DNA of 64,000 nucleotides from positions 1 to 64,000 of the forward strand of contig JAEUPL010000030.1 in NCBI GenBank assembly GCA_016790165.1, read 5' to 3'. The position numbers were made by a program, and so were the translations under genes. The stretch comes from Burkholderiales bacterium (GTDB taxonomy: Bacteria > Pseudomonadota > Gammaproteobacteria > Burkholderiales > Casimicrobiaceae). The notes beneath the pieces were generated by a model. That model saw only the letters and a program-made list of their open reading frames with translations. It was not told where the DNA came from and searched no databases. Below are positions 44,196 through 53,257 of this stretch, one piece after another; the stretch's first letter is position 1; each line of letters begins with the position of its first letter.

Positions 44196-45734
44196 ATGCT
44201 TTGGTACGGATTGCAACGCTGGCGGTGGCTCGTTGCGGCGGTCTTGATTGCCGCGGCAGGCGACGCGGTGCTCGCCCAGCGCGCCCTCGCACAGCTGCGC
44301 GAGGCATTCGAGACGGACGCCCGCATCATGCACCGACTGCTGAGTCAGCGCGCATCGCAGCACGATGCCTTGGTCGCATCGCTGAACCTGTTCGACACTG
44401 AAGTCGCGCGCGACGGGAGAGCGCAACGGCTCTCGGCACTTTACCCGCAGATCATTGCCGTCGCGCAGCGCGGAGCCGAAGGCCGGTGGTCGGGTGCCGA
44501 GAGGGAGGACAAGGCTCTGCCCGCCCTCGATGCGGCATGGAATACCTCTCGCGCCAGCGGCCTTGCCACAACGGCGGACTTTGACGCCACCCAGGGCCGC
44601 TACTGGCTTGTGCGGGCGGGTTCACCCATGGGCCACGCGCTGCTGATTGATCTAAATCTCATGGTGCCGTGGAGTGATTGGCCCGGTGGCAGTTCGCCAG
44701 CCATTGCGGCGAGAAACAGCGGCATCCGCGTCAGTCTCGACCACGGCGATCGCCGTTGGTTGTTGCAAGACGCGCCGTTGTGGAACAGTGATTGGCGATT
44801 CAGCTTCCGAAAGCATCTGGCCGCCGTGAGCCAGCCATTCGATGTCGTCGCTGAACGGTGCCACGGTTGGAGCGATTTGCCGTGGCTGGCGATGCTTGCC
44901 TGGACGTTGCTTTCAGGTTTGGCGGTGGGTGCAGCGGCGGCGTTTTTCCGGCAACGACGTGCGCGCGAGCGTGCCGAGCTGTTACGCCAGATGGATCGCG
45001 TGTCGAAGCTCAACGCGATGGGCGAACTGGCGGCCGGGATGGCGCATGAGCTCAACCAGCCCCTGACAGCGGTACTCGCCAACACGCAAGCGGCGACGCG
45101 AATGCTGCGCGAGTCACCGCCTGATGTGGATACGGCGCGGCCGGCCATGCAGCGCGCCGCGGAGCAGGCGCGGCGCGCGGCGGACGTACTGGCGCGCCTG
45201 CGGCTGGCCGTCGCCCAGCCCGAAGCGCCGTTTTCGATCATCGACGTTGACCTCGCCGTTGCCGGGCGCAAGGCGCTGTTTTTGATCGAGCCCGATTGCC
45301 TGGCGCAGGGGGTCGTCGCCACCTGTGACGGCGACACCACCGTGCTGGCCAGAGCGGACGCCGTGGCGCTGGAGCAGGTGCTGCATAACTTGCTCAGCAA
45401 CGCCCTGAGTGCGCTTGCCAAGGTTCCGGTTGGCGAACGCCGACTGCAGTTGCGCGTCGGGCGAAACGACACCGACGCGGTGATCGAGGTAATCGACAGC
45501 GGTCCGGGCATCGCAGCTGACGTGCTGCCACGACTGTTCGAACCGTTCTTTACCACGCAGGCTTCAGGTCAAGGCGCGGCCTCCGGTGCCGGCATGGGGC
45601 TGGGACTGAGTCTCTGCGACTCGCTATTGCAACGGATGGCGGGAAGCATCACCGCACGCAACGGCGAAGATCGCGGCGCCGTATTTCGCGTAACACTGCC
45701 ACGATCGGTGACATCGACAGAGCGAACCGCATGA
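44196..45734 (+). CDS. sensor histidine kinase (DctS/FixL-like)
   Basis: A 512-residue membrane kinase. TM1 is at about 11–28 and TM2 at about 229–250, enclosing a 200-residue periplasmic sensor. The dimerisation/phosphoacceptor box is LAAGMAHELNQPLTAVLANT with His284; N box NLLSNALSAL, G boxes DSGPGIA and GAGMGLGLSL follow. H-box type and the sensor layout resemble DctS-like kinases for carboxylates. The stop overlaps the response regulator's start by four bases, so the two genes are a pair. Confidence 0.92.
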   Translation: MLWYGLQRWRWLVAAVLIAAAGDAVLAQRALAQLREAFETDARIMHRLLSQRASQHDALVASLNLFDTEVARDGRAQRLSALYPQIIAVAQRGAEGRWSGAEREDKALPALDAAWNTSRASGLATTADFDATQGRYWLVRAGSPMGHALLIDLNLMVPWSDWPGGSSPAIAARNSGIRVSLDHGDRRWLLQDAPLWNSDWRFSFRKHLAAVSQPFDVVAERCHGWSDLPWLAMLAWTLLSGLAVGAAAAFFRQRRARERAELLRQMDRVSKLNAMGELAAGMAHELNQPLTAVLANTQAATRMLRESPPDVDTARPAMQRAAEQARRAADVLARLRLAVAQPEAPFSIIDVDLAVAGRKALFLIEPDCLAQGVVATCDGDTTVLARADAVALEQVLHNLLSNALSALAKVPVGERRLQLRVGRNDTDAVIEVIDSGPGIAADVLPRLFEPFFTTQASGQGAASGAGMGLGLSLCDSLLQRMAGSITARNGEDRGAVFRVTLPRSVTSTERTA

Positions 45735-46366
45735 GCCAGGAAGCGATGGCCTACTCGCCGCTCATCCACCTCGTGGATGACGATGCCGCCGTGCGCGACG
45801 CGCTGGCCACGCTGATTGGCACCGTCGGCCTGCGTGTGCAATCGTGGGCATCACCCGAACAATTCCTGCGCGAGTTTGATCGTGCTGCGATCGGCGCCAT
45901 TGTGCTCGACGTGCGCATGCCGGGCGTGAGCGGGCTCGCGGTGCTCGACACGTTGATCTCGCAGGGCGTCGACCAACCGGTGATCATGCTGACCGGTCAT
46001 GGCACGGTCGAGATGTGCCGACGTGCCTTCAAGAGCGGCGCGGTGGAGTTTCTCGAAAAACCGGTCAATGACGAGCCGTTGCTCGAGGCGCTGCAGAATG
46101 CCGTTCGGCTGCATGTGCGCGCGCGCGAGCGCGATAGTTCCAACCGGGTGGCGCGTGAGCGTTATGGGCAGTTGACCGAGCGCGAGCGCGAAGTGCTCGG
46201 CCTGATTGTCGCCGGTCTCACCAATAAGGAAGCTGGCCGCGCTCTCGGCGTCTCGCCGCGCACGGTGGAGACGCACCGCGCCAATCTGTTCGCCAAACTG
46301 GAGTCTGAATCCCTCGCTGCGTTGATTCGCCAGTACGGCCGCATCATCGACGACGCGACCGCTTGA
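45731..46366 (+). CDS. FixJ/NarL-type response regulator
   Basis: A 211-residue regulator. Receiver: acidic triad LVDDDAAVRD, phosphorylated Asp60 in IVLDVRMPG, conserved Thr in MLTGHG and Lys in EFLEKPV. Then a LuxR-type HTH (LTEREREVLGLIVAGLTNKEAG, PRTVETHRANLFAKL). It should be controlled by the kinase encoded just upstream. A perfect CTCCGTA/TACGGAG dyad between this gene and the next (46403–46420) is a candidate binding site. Confidence 0.92.
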   Translation: MSQEAMAYSPLIHLVDDDAAVRDALATLIGTVGLRVQSWASPEQFLREFDRAAIGAIVLDVRMPGVSGLAVLDTLISQGVDQPVIMLTGHGTVEMCRRAFKSGAVEFLEKPVNDEPLLEALQNAVRLHVRARERDSSNRVARERYGQLTEREREVLGLIVAGLTNKEAGRALGVSPRTVETHRANLFAKLESESLAALIRQYGRIIDDATA

Positions 46367-46402
46367 CTGCGCAACGCGGCCGCCCGCTCTGCGGCTCGCG
46401 CC

Positions 46403-46420
46403 CTCCGTAGTTTTACGGAG
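46403..46420. promoter_or_regulatory. perfect dyad, candidate regulator binding site
   Basis: CTCCGTA-GTTT-TACGGAG: a 7-bp perfect dyad with a 4-bp spacer, 112 bp upstream of the HbpS-like gene and 37 bp after the response regulator stop. LuxR/FixJ-type regulators bind such dyads, so it may be the operator for the downstream gene; it has no U-run and is not a convincing terminator. Confidence 0.5.
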
Positions 46421-46531
46421 ATCGGAGCGTATCGGTACGAATGGCGCACCGCGCACCATTTTCTTAATGTTCTCCCTGTCATTCAATTTGCGGCCAGTTT
46501 GGCCGCGGCGTTTTACTCAAGGAGAGCCGTT

Positions 46532-47059
46532 ATGACCACCAAGCACACACTGACTACCGCTGTCGCAGGCGCCCTCTGCACCGTTGCACTGCTCGCTGCG
46601 AACGTTGCAGCGGCGCAGACACAAGCACCCACTCCGGTACGGACGGAGCGCAACGTGTCGCTCGCGCTGGCGAACGAGATCGCCTCGGCCACCGTTGCAG
46701 CCTGCGCCGCGAATGGCTACGCAGTGACCGCGACCGTGGTCGACCGCGCGGGCACGGTTCGTGCCGTGCAGCGGGCCGACAACGCCGGCCCGCATACGCT
46801 GGGCGCGAGCCAGCAGAAGGCATTCACGTCGGCCTCGGCAAAGAACACAACGCTGGCCATGATGGAAAACGCGCAGAAGAACGCTGCCGCCGCGAACCTG
46901 GTCTACATCCCCGGGTTCTTGCTGCTCGGTGGCGGCGTGCCCATCAAGGTGGGTAACGAGGTGATTGGTGCCGTCGGCGTGGGCGGCGCACCAGGCGGGC
47001 ACCTCGACGAACAATGCGCGACGGCTGCGCTCGACAAAGTGAAAGATCAGCTGAAGTAG
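46532..47059 (+). CDS. periplasmic GlcG/HbpS-family (DUF336) protein
   Basis: A 175-residue protein: signal peptide (LTTAVAGALCTVALLAANVAAA) and a GlcG/HbpS fold with ERNVSLALANEIASATVAAC, GYAVTATVVDRAGTVRAVQR, ASQQKAFTSAS, and the Gly-rich GFLLLGGGVPIKVGNEVIGAVGVGG. In Streptomyces, HbpS is a haem-binding protein that senses redox stress with the SenS/SenR two-component system. AAGGAGAG precedes the ATG 46532. Here it lies directly downstream of a kinase/regulator pair. Confidence 0.9.
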   Translation: MTTKHTLTTAVAGALCTVALLAANVAAAQTQAPTPVRTERNVSLALANEIASATVAACAANGYAVTATVVDRAGTVRAVQRADNAGPHTLGASQQKAFTSASAKNTTLAMMENAQKNAAAANLVYIPGFLLLGGGVPIKVGNEVIGAVGVGGAPGGHLDEQCATAALDKVKDQLK

Positions 47060-47096
47060 CTGCGCCGACGCTTCAGCGCAACCGCAGGAGTCGCTC

Positions 47097-47801
47097 ATGA
47101 AAAGTCGTCTGTTGCTGTCCGCCGTCATTGCGACGGCGACGTTTGCCTTGATCGCCGTCGCGCCGCCCGCGACGGCACAGACTGCGCCGAGTGCGACCGA
47201 GGCCAGCCGATACCGCGGGCTTCACGCAGCCGCGCAGCGTGGCGATGCCGCCGAGATCCGCCGACTCGTGGCGGCAGGCAGCGATTTGAACGCGCGCGAG
47301 GGCTACGGCCGCACGCCACTGCACGTCGCCACGTTCGCGCGACAACGTGAGGCGGTACGTGCCCTGCTCGCGCTTGGTGCCAACCCGTCGCTGCTGGAAA
47401 ATGATCGCTACGACGCGGTGACAATCGCCGCCGTGGCGGACGACGAGGAGACGCTGCGCGTACTGCTGACCGGCGGCGCCAGCGCGAAGCTCACCACCAG
47501 CCGGTACGATGGCACGGCGCTGATTGCGGCGGCCCATCTCGGGCACGATGGCGTAGTCCGGCAACTGATCGCCGCCGGGGCCCCCCTGGACCACGTCAAC
47601 AATCTGCACTGGACGGCAGTGATCGAGGCCATCGTACTCGGCGACGGTGGCCGGCGGCATCAGGCGACGCTCAAAGCCTTGCTCGACGCGGGCGCCAGCA
47701 CACGGCTGAGCGATCGCCAGGGCACCACGCCGCTCGCGCTCGCCCGCGCGCGAGGTTATGGCGAGATGGTCACGATGCTCCTTGCCGCAGGCGCGCAGTA
47801 G
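47097..47801 (+). CDS. exported ankyrin-repeat protein
   Basis: A 234-residue protein with a signal peptide ([21 protein letters not shown]) followed by about five ankyrin repeats ([81 protein letters not shown]). Periplasmic protein–protein contact is the inferred role. CAGGAG precedes the ATG. It lies 37 bp after the HbpS-like gene and may share its transcript. Confidence 0.88.
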   Translation: MKSRLLLSAVIATATFALIAVAPPATAQTAPSATEASRYRGLHAAAQRGDAAEIRRLVAAGSDLNAREGYGRTPLHVATFARQREAVRALLALGANPSLLENDRYDAVTIAAVADDEETLRVLLTGGASAKLTTSRYDGTALIAAAHLGHDGVVRQLIAAGAPLDHVNNLHWTAVIEAIVLGDGGRRHQATLKALLDAGASTRLSDRQGTTPLALARARGYGEMVTMLLAAGAQ

Positions 47802-47830
47802 CGCCGGCATCGAATTCGCATCAGGCCAGG

Positions 47831-47950
47831 TCAGCTTTGAGTGCCGACCGACCGCTGGACGGTCGTTGTGGCTCAATTTTTTTCCAACTCGACAATACGA
47901 AATTCATCGATGCAAGGCTTATCTGCAAGTCGATTGGACCAAAAAGCTGT
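47831..47950. repeat. 120-bp palindromic element, copy D
   Basis: Left end TCAGCTTTGAG, right end CCAAAAAGCTGT, exactly 120 bp apart; the midpoint CTC|GAC falls at 47890|47891. The left arm has a well-kept hairpin GACCG-ctgga-CGGTC with GGTCGTT at positions 31–37; the right arm keeps ATCGAC but has lost the second half of its hairpin. It lies between the ankyrin gene and the SDR gene, both plus strand. Confidence 0.88.
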
Positions 47951-48045
47951 TTCTGCCGCGCGCGTGGCAGCGGGAAATTGATGCGACGCAGCAATTCGGG
48001 CGCCTGACTGGCTACACTGCGAGCTCATTTCCCAACAGAGCCGCC

Positions 48046-48798
48046 ATGAATCCAGCCCATCGCCTCGCACGCAAAGTGTCCCTCATCACCGGTGCCGCAC
48101 AAGGCATCGGGCTCGCAACGGCGCTCAAATTCGCCCGCGAAGGCGCCATCGTGATCGTCTGCGACATCAAGCAGGCGGGCGTTGACGACGCGGTGCAACA
48201 ATGCCAGGCGCTGGGCGCCCAAGCGGTGGGCTTTGTGTTGAACGTCACCGACCGGGCCGGGATCGACCTCGTCGTTGCGAAAGTGAAAGCGGACTTCGGT
48301 CGCATTGATGTGCTGGTGAACAACGCCGGCATCACGCAGGACGCCCGTCTCCAGAAGATGACAGTGGAGCAGTTCGACCGCGTGATCGACGTAAACCTGC
48401 GCGGCGTCTTCCACTGCGCGCAGGCGGTGGCTGACGTGATGGTGGCGCAGGGTTCGGGCGTGATTTTGAATGCCTCGTCCGTCGTCGGCATCTACGGCAA
48501 CTTCGGGCAGACGAATTACGCCGCGAGCAAGTTCGGCGTGATCGGATTCACCAAGACCTGGAGCCGCGAGCTGGGGCCCAAGGGCGTGCGCGTCAACGCC
48601 GTTGCACCCGGCTTCATCGCCACGCCCATCCTCGCGACCGTGCCCGACAAGGTGCTCGACGAGATGAAGGCACGCGTCCCGCTGCACCGCTTGGGCACAG
48701 CAGAGGAAATTGCCAACGTCTACGCGTTCCTCGCGAGCGATGAGGCCAGCTACATCAACGGCGCCGTGATCGAAGTGTCGGGCGGCATGTCGGTGTAG
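48046..48798 (+). CDS. short-chain dehydrogenase/reductase (FabG-like)
   Basis: A 250-residue Rossmann-fold oxidoreductase. Cofactor motif TGAAQGIG (about 15–22), NNAG, catalytic Ser in [10 protein letters not shown], and YxxxK as YAASK; the end [20 protein letters not shown] followed by the conserved GGM is FabG-typical. It would reduce 3-oxoacyl thioesters or similar ketones with NAD(P)H. ATG 48046 lies just after element D; longer in-frame starts run back through that element and are rejected. Confidence 0.9.
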   Translation: MNPAHRLARKVSLITGAAQGIGLATALKFAREGAIVIVCDIKQAGVDDAVQQCQALGAQAVGFVLNVTDRAGIDLVVAKVKADFGRIDVLVNNAGITQDARLQKMTVEQFDRVIDVNLRGVFHCAQAVADVMVAQGSGVILNASSVVGIYGNFGQTNYAASKFGVIGFTKTWSRELGPKGVRVNAVAPGFIATPILATVPDKVLDEMKARVPLHRLGTAEEIANVYAFLASDEASYINGAVIEVSGGMSV

Positions 48799-48978
48799 TC
48801 GCGAGGCGCTTGTAGGAGCAGCGGAGCGCGTTCACTCCAAGTTTCGACACTTCACGCCTGCTTTCTCGCAATTCGTCGCCTGCCCGTCGCAAGCGAAATC
48901 ATGCCCCGCTAATGTTCGTTCCATCGCAACGACGCGATGCCTTCCAACCGAAGGAAACCAAAACAAAGGGACATGAAC

Positions 48979-49155
48979 ATGAAAACGACCAAGCAATTCA
49001 CCGGCACACTTTCACGCATTGATCGCGCGCTCACCGCTGCTGTTTCGATCACGACAACCTTCGCGTTGACCACGGTAATCGCCGCAGGCTTCCAGGGTGT
49101 TGCCGCAACAGAATCGACCGAACTCGTCGCGATGATCGCGAAAGCGTTCGCCTGA
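48979..49155 (+). CDS. small membrane-spanning hypothetical protein
   Basis: A 58-residue ORF (MKTTKQFTGTLSRIDRALTA then AVSITTTFALTTVIAAGFQG) with one predicted transmembrane helix. AAAGGG lies eight bases before the ATG at 48979; an ATG two codons upstream is too close to that site. A standard small protein of unknown role. It is followed by the REP-like region 49241–49345. Confidence 0.5.
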   Translation: MKTTKQFTGTLSRIDRALTAAVSITTTFALTTVIAAGFQGVAATESTELVAMIAKAFA

Positions 49156-49240
49156 TCATGATGAAGCCAAACATCAACAGCCAAAGCGCAAGACGCAGAG
49201 TGGGCCACTCGTTGCCCACCCGTCCCCGATCATGACGGTG

Positions 49241-49297
49241 CGCTCAGCGCAGGGTGCTCACCCCCGTTCCCTCCTCCCGAGCATTCTGCGCTGAGCG
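49241..49297. repeat. 12-bp inverted repeat (hairpin) in REP-like region
   Basis: CGCTCAGCGCAG (49241–49252) and its perfect complement CTGCGCTGAGCG (49286–49297) with 33 bases between. It precedes the REP-A-like hairpin at 49311–49345; a smaller hairpin GTGGGC/GCCCAC lies at 49200–49219. The 300-bp gap 49156–49454 holds nothing else. Confidence 0.65.
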
Positions 49298-49310
49298 TAT
49301 CGTGTAGCGA

Positions 49311-49345
49311 CATAGCCTTGAGCAGCGCAGCGCGTCAAGGCTATG
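49311..49345. repeat. REP-A-like hairpin with compensatory stem changes
   Basis: An 11-bp perfect stem CATAGCCTTGA/TCAAGGCTATG around the loop GCAGCGCAGCGCG. The loop is nearly the REP-A loop (GCAGCGCAGCGGA) and TAGCCTTGA parallels TAGCCTCGA, with C-to-T matched by G-to-A on the other side. It is 47 kb from the RAYT genes. Confidence 0.7.
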
Positions 49346-49454
49346 GTTTGTCGAACCAATGTGCGAAATGACCTCGGCGTAAAGGCGGGCACGCTTCGCT
49401 TCTCCGCACCACGGAAAAGAAACTGTGTACGCGTCGGCGGCGCTCCGCGCAGCA

Positions 49455-50036
49455 TCAAAACCCAAATCGCTCCCCCCACCCAAGCAACGTCGCCGCACCC
49501 AGCACCGCAAATATCAACGCCGCAATCCCGTGCACGAGTCGCACGGGCACTTTATTGGCGATTTTGCTGCCGAGGAATACCGCCGGGACGTTGGCAATCA
49601 TCATGCCGAACGTGGTGCCTGCGACGACGGCATAAAACGCGTTGAATTGCGCTGCGAGTGCGATGGTGGCGATCTGCGTTTTGTCGCCCATTTCCGCGAG
49701 GAAAAACGCGACGACGGTGGTGCCGAACACGCCGTAATGTGAGCGTGCGCTGCCCGCCTCGTCTTCGTCGATCTTGTCGGGAATGAGTGTCCAGATCGCC
49801 ATTGCGATGAAACCAATGCCAAGCACCCAGCGCATGATCTGTGGGCCGACGGCTGCGGTGATCCACGCGCCGAGCGCGCCCGCGCCCGCGTGGTTCGCGA
49901 GGGTCGCAATCAGGATGCCGGCGACGATGGGCCACGGCTTTTTGAATTTCGCAGCGAGCAGAAAGGCGAGAAGTTGCGTCTTGTCACCGATTTCGGCGAG
50001 GGCGACAATGCCCGTAGAGATCAGGAAGGCTTCCAT
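49455..50036 (-). CDS. GDT1/TMEM165 (UPF0016) family cation exporter
   Basis: A 193-residue inner-membrane protein with six hydrophobic helices and both family motifs ExGDK(T/S): AEIGDKTQ (residues 14–21) and AEMGDKTQ (114–121). The family moves Mn2+ or Ca2+ outward (bacterial MneA); manganese export is the likely role. It is convergent with nothing and divergent from the 1027-residue protein gene. I looked for a yybP-ykoY manganese riboswitch in the 115-bp leader and did not find the conserved core. Confidence 0.9.
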   Translation of the reverse strand: MEAFLISTGIVALAEIGDKTQLLAFLLAAKFKKPWPIVAGILIATLANHAGAGALGAWITAAVGPQIMRWVLGIGFIAMAIWTLIPDKIDEDEAGSARSHYGVFGTTVVAFFLAEMGDKTQIATIALAAQFNAFYAVVAGTTFGMMIANVPAVFLGSKIANKVPVRLVHGIAALIFAVLGAATLLGWGERFGF

Positions 50037-50151
50037 GGCGGGCTACATTATGGCCAAGGTCAGCGGCGCGCAGAGCGGGGTGGCTCCCTGTGGCGCCCTT
50101 TTTAGGCGGATGCCGTCTTATTCAAATCGGCAATGTACTCAGGAGAGCACC

Positions 50152-53100
50152 ATGCTCAGCCACCTTCGATGCAGTGTGACACAACTGATGCGCAGGGTCG
50201 CGCCTCTGCTCGCGCTCGGCGCGGCCACCTGCGGTGCCGCCACCTGTAACTGGATTGGTGGCGCTGGCGACTGGCATAACAGTGCCAAGTGGTCCTGCGG
50301 TGCGGTCCCCAGCGCCGCCGATGCGGTCAACATCACCACGCTCAGTGGAGCCACACTGACCATCAACAGTGCGGCCAGCGCAGCCTCGCTCACGTTCTCG
50401 GGCTACGGCAACGTCGGCGGCAGTGCGGGGATTGATGTAGCCGGGCTGGCCAGTTTTGCGCCATTCTCGACCGCAAGTTTTTCCACCGTCGGTTCACGAT
50501 TGCCGCAGGTCAGCATCGGCGCCGTGAACACGCTGTTCACCCTGCAGGACACGGCGCTGGCCAGCGGCAGCCTGGCGACGGTCACCGTCAACAATACGAG
50601 CGCCACCGCGCAGCTGAACATCGGCTCGGCGCCGATCGGCTCCCTGAATCTGCAGAACGGCGGTCTGACCGTCGGCGCCCCCCTCACGATCACCACGGCG
50701 TTCAACTGGAGTGGCGGCACGCTCGCCTCAACCGCGAATCACGCGGTGACGGTTGGCGTCGGAGCAACGCTGACCGTGAACACCGCCGCCAGCTCGCTGT
50801 CGCTCGGCACGCCGTTGGTGACGGCGGGAACAACCACCTGGAGCGGCATTGCCGGTCTTTACACGTCAAGCGGCCTGTCCGGTGCGGGCGAGTGGACCAA
50901 CACCGGCAGCATGACCGTCAACGTCGTAGGCCCGGTGCCAGCCACGCTCACCAGTGGACTCGTGTTCGGTGGCAATGCCACGCGCCCGTTCACGAATTTC
51001 GGCACGCTGCGCCTCAATCACACGAACACCCTCCAGTTCGACTGGACGCCCGGGCTGCTCAATCACGGCGTGGTGGAGGTCAACAGCGGCAATACGCTGT
51101 TTCGCTGGGGCGACTTCACCCAGTTCGCAGGACAAACGGTACTGAACGGTGGCAGCGTGCTGGGTGTGCCGAAGTGTTGCGCGCTGGACAACTACCCCAT
51201 CGTGCTCAGCGGCGGGCGCTTTTCGGGCACTGGCACGGTCTACGGTGGCATCAACAACGACGGTGGCACGGTGGTCCTCGATGGTGCACTCACCGTCACC
51301 TCGCAGTTCACGCAAACCGCGAAAGGCACGCTCGAGGTGGCGATCAACGGCACGACACCGGGTGCCGACTTCGGCACCATGAGCGTGATCACGCGCAACG
51401 GCTTCAGCAGCGCAGGGTCGCCGGGTTCGGTTACGCTGGCCGGGAAGTTAGTAGCCAATCATGGGCCTGCGTACACGCCAAAGTCGGGCGACAAGTTCGC
51501 CGTGATCAGCGCGGCCGGCACAACGTCGGGGCGCACGACAGGGGGTACCGGCAATATGGTGCCCGCATTCGCGGCGTTTGCTGCGGCTGGCGCGGTCACC
51601 GTCGCTGAACCCGCGGCTGCGCTGTTCCTGCAGGCGCGGCCAGACCAGCCCACGATGCTACGCAGCAGCCCCAATGGCTACACGCTGCGCGTGGTTAACC
51701 CGACCGCCAATGCGTTCTCAATCCCGAGCGTGCAAACCACGATCACCTCGGCGCTGTCCTACGTGAGTGGCTCGACGACTGGCGCACTCACCAGCAATCC
51801 CACCATCAGCGCGAACTCGCCCAGCGCCGGGTTACAGACGCTGACTTGGCCGCTGTCCCCCGCGATCAGCGTGCCCTCTGGAGGCGCTATCGAATTCCGC
51901 TTCGCCGTGACCTCGGCCGCCAACGCCGCCTTGGGCAACTACACGCTAGCCGCCACCGCGGGCGCGGCAAGCGCCAGCGGCGTGGCGCCGCTGGACATTC
52001 GGCCCAGCCCGTCTGCAACCAATATCACCGTGACCATCGGCAACCCGGCTCGCCAGATCACGCAGAATGGCAGCAACAACCTGCTCATCCCGCGCGCATT
52101 GCTCGGCACCACGCCGATCAATGTGCGCGCACTCATCGCATGCCCGACGGAGCTGGCCCCCTGCGGCAATTTGCGCACGGTCTATCTCGGTCAGTCCTAC
52201 GGTGGCCGCTACATCAACGTGCAGCAGATGACGTTCGATGCAAATCAGTCCGCCGCCCAGCGCGACGGCGCCAAAGCGGCCGCCGCCGGGCCCGGCTTCT
52301 GGAGCGGTTTCATCCCCGGGGGGCAGTTCATGCCAGGGCAGCCCGTAAACATCTTTCCTGACTGGGACAACCACCGGCCCTGCATTGCGTACAACGGCGA
52401 TGGCTTTGGCCTCTACCCCACCGGCTGCGTCGGGCCGGGAGACCCTGTCGGCAATCCACAGCTCTACGATCCGAGCGGCGTCGTCACCGACGCGGTCACC
52501 GCGCAACCGATCGTCGGCGCAACCGTGCAACTGTTCCGTCAGTTGCCGGGGCTTCCCGACGTGCTCGGTCCACCCGCACAGACACGCGACTGCCGCACCA
52601 TTGACACCCGCGTCGGCGGTCCAGGTGGCGTCTGGACGGGCAGTGCGCCAGATACCGGCCTGTTCGAAGTGCCGGGTTTCACACCGATGCAGATTTCGCC
52701 GAACGTGAACCCGCAGACCACGGGCAGCGATGGCCGCTACGGCTGGGACGTGGTGACCGGCTGCTGGTACGTGAAGGTCAGCGCCCCTGGGTACGCACCG
52801 CGGATCAGCGCGCTGGTGGGGGTTCCGCCCGCAGTCACTGACCTCGATATCGCGCTGCAGCCCGCGCCTGCTTGCTCACTCGATCTGGACGCCGATGGTT
52901 CGGTTCGTCCGCACACCGATGCGCTACTGCTGCTGCGCTACATCGTGAACACGCAAGCGAACGTGGACCTCACCGCCAACGCAAAGAATCCGATTAGCGT
53001 CGTCACGGCCAGCACCATTCAGACCGCCGTCGAAGCGATGCGCAGCGGCCTGACGGTCGACGTTGATGGCGACGGTGTGGTGGACAGCAAGGACGCGCTG

Positions 53101-53235
53101 ATTGTGATGCGCGCGCTACTTGGTCTTCGTGATGCGGCGCTTACACAGGGCTTGTCCTTCAGCGGATCGACGCGCAGTGTCGGGGCCGATCTACGCACCT
53201 GGCTTAACACGCAATGCGCGCTGAATTTGCCCTAG
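50152..53235 (+). CDS. large exported protein with dockerin-like C-terminus
   Basis: A 1027-residue protein. The signal peptide spans about residues 1–31 (RRVAPLLALGAATCGAATC). The first part, NWIGGAGDWHNSAKWSCGAV, is of the kind that opens autotransporter-like or PEP-CTERM-like exported beta-proteins; a long beta-rich region follows. Near residue 750 it changes to a different domain with a Pro-rich extracellular feel. The last 125 residues begin ACSLDLDADGSVRPHTDALL and contain a second calcium loop VDVDGDGVVDSKDALIVMRA (dockerin-like pair), ending NTQCALNLP. CAGGAGAG before ATG 50152. The same C-terminal module is on the delta-60 protein. Confidence 0.82.
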   Translation: MLSHLRCSVTQLMRRVAPLLALGAATCGAATCNWIGGAGDWHNSAKWSCGAVPSAADAVNITTLSGATLTINSAASAASLTFSGYGNVGGSAGIDVAGLASFAPFSTASFSTVGSRLPQVSIGAVNTLFTLQDTALASGSLATVTVNNTSATAQLNIGSAPIGSLNLQNGGLTVGAPLTITTAFNWSGGTLASTANHAVTVGVGATLTVNTAASSLSLGTPLVTAGTTTWSGIAGLYTSSGLSGAGEWTNTGSMTVNVVGPVPATLTSGLVFGGNATRPFTNFGTLRLNHTNTLQFDWTPGLLNHGVVEVNSGNTLFRWGDFTQFAGQTVLNGGSVLGVPKCCALDNYPIVLSGGRFSGTGTVYGGINNDGGTVVLDGALTVTSQFTQTAKGTLEVAINGTTPGADFGTMSVITRNGFSSAGSPGSVTLAGKLVANHGPAYTPKSGDKFAVISAAGTTSGRTTGGTGNMVPAFAAFAAAGAVTVAEPAAALFLQARPDQPTMLRSSPNGYTLRVVNPTANAFSIPSVQTTITSALSYVSGSTTGALTSNPTISANSPSAGLQTLTWPLSPAISVPSGGAIEFRFAVTSAANAALGNYTLAATAGAASASGVAPLDIRPSPSATNITVTIGNPARQITQNGSNNLLIPRALLGTTPINVRALIACPTELAPCGNLRTVYLGQSYGGRYINVQQMTFDANQSAAQRDGAKAAAAGPGFWSGFIPGGQFMPGQPVNIFPDWDNHRPCIAYNGDGFGLYPTGCVGPGDPVGNPQLYDPSGVVTDAVTAQPIVGATVQLFRQLPGLPDVLGPPAQTRDCRTIDTRVGGPGGVWTGSAPDTGLFEVPGFTPMQISPNVNPQTTGSDGRYGWDVVTGCWYVKVSAPGYAPRISALVGVPPAVTDLDIALQPAPACSLDLDADGSVRPHTDALLLLRYIVNTQANVDLTANAKNPISVVTASTIQTAVEAMRSGLTVDVDGDGVVDSKDALIVMRALLGLRDAALTQGLSFSGSTRSVGADLRTWLNTQCALNLP

Positions 53236-53257
53236 CAGGCTGCCAGGAAAACGCCCG

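Noticed and set aside
46490-46506. GCGGCC-agttt-GGCCGC hairpin as a terminator
   Set aside because: Short stem with no T-run, directly before the Shine-Dalgarno of the HbpS-like gene; at most a leader hairpin.
48808-48835. GTAGGAGCAGCGGAGCGCG as a further REP copy
   Set aside because: It shares a GTAG-like head and loop-like bases but forms no convincing stem.
50037-50151. yybP-ykoY manganese riboswitch before the GDT1-type gene
   Set aside because: The conserved core is not found in the 115-bp leader on the minus strand.
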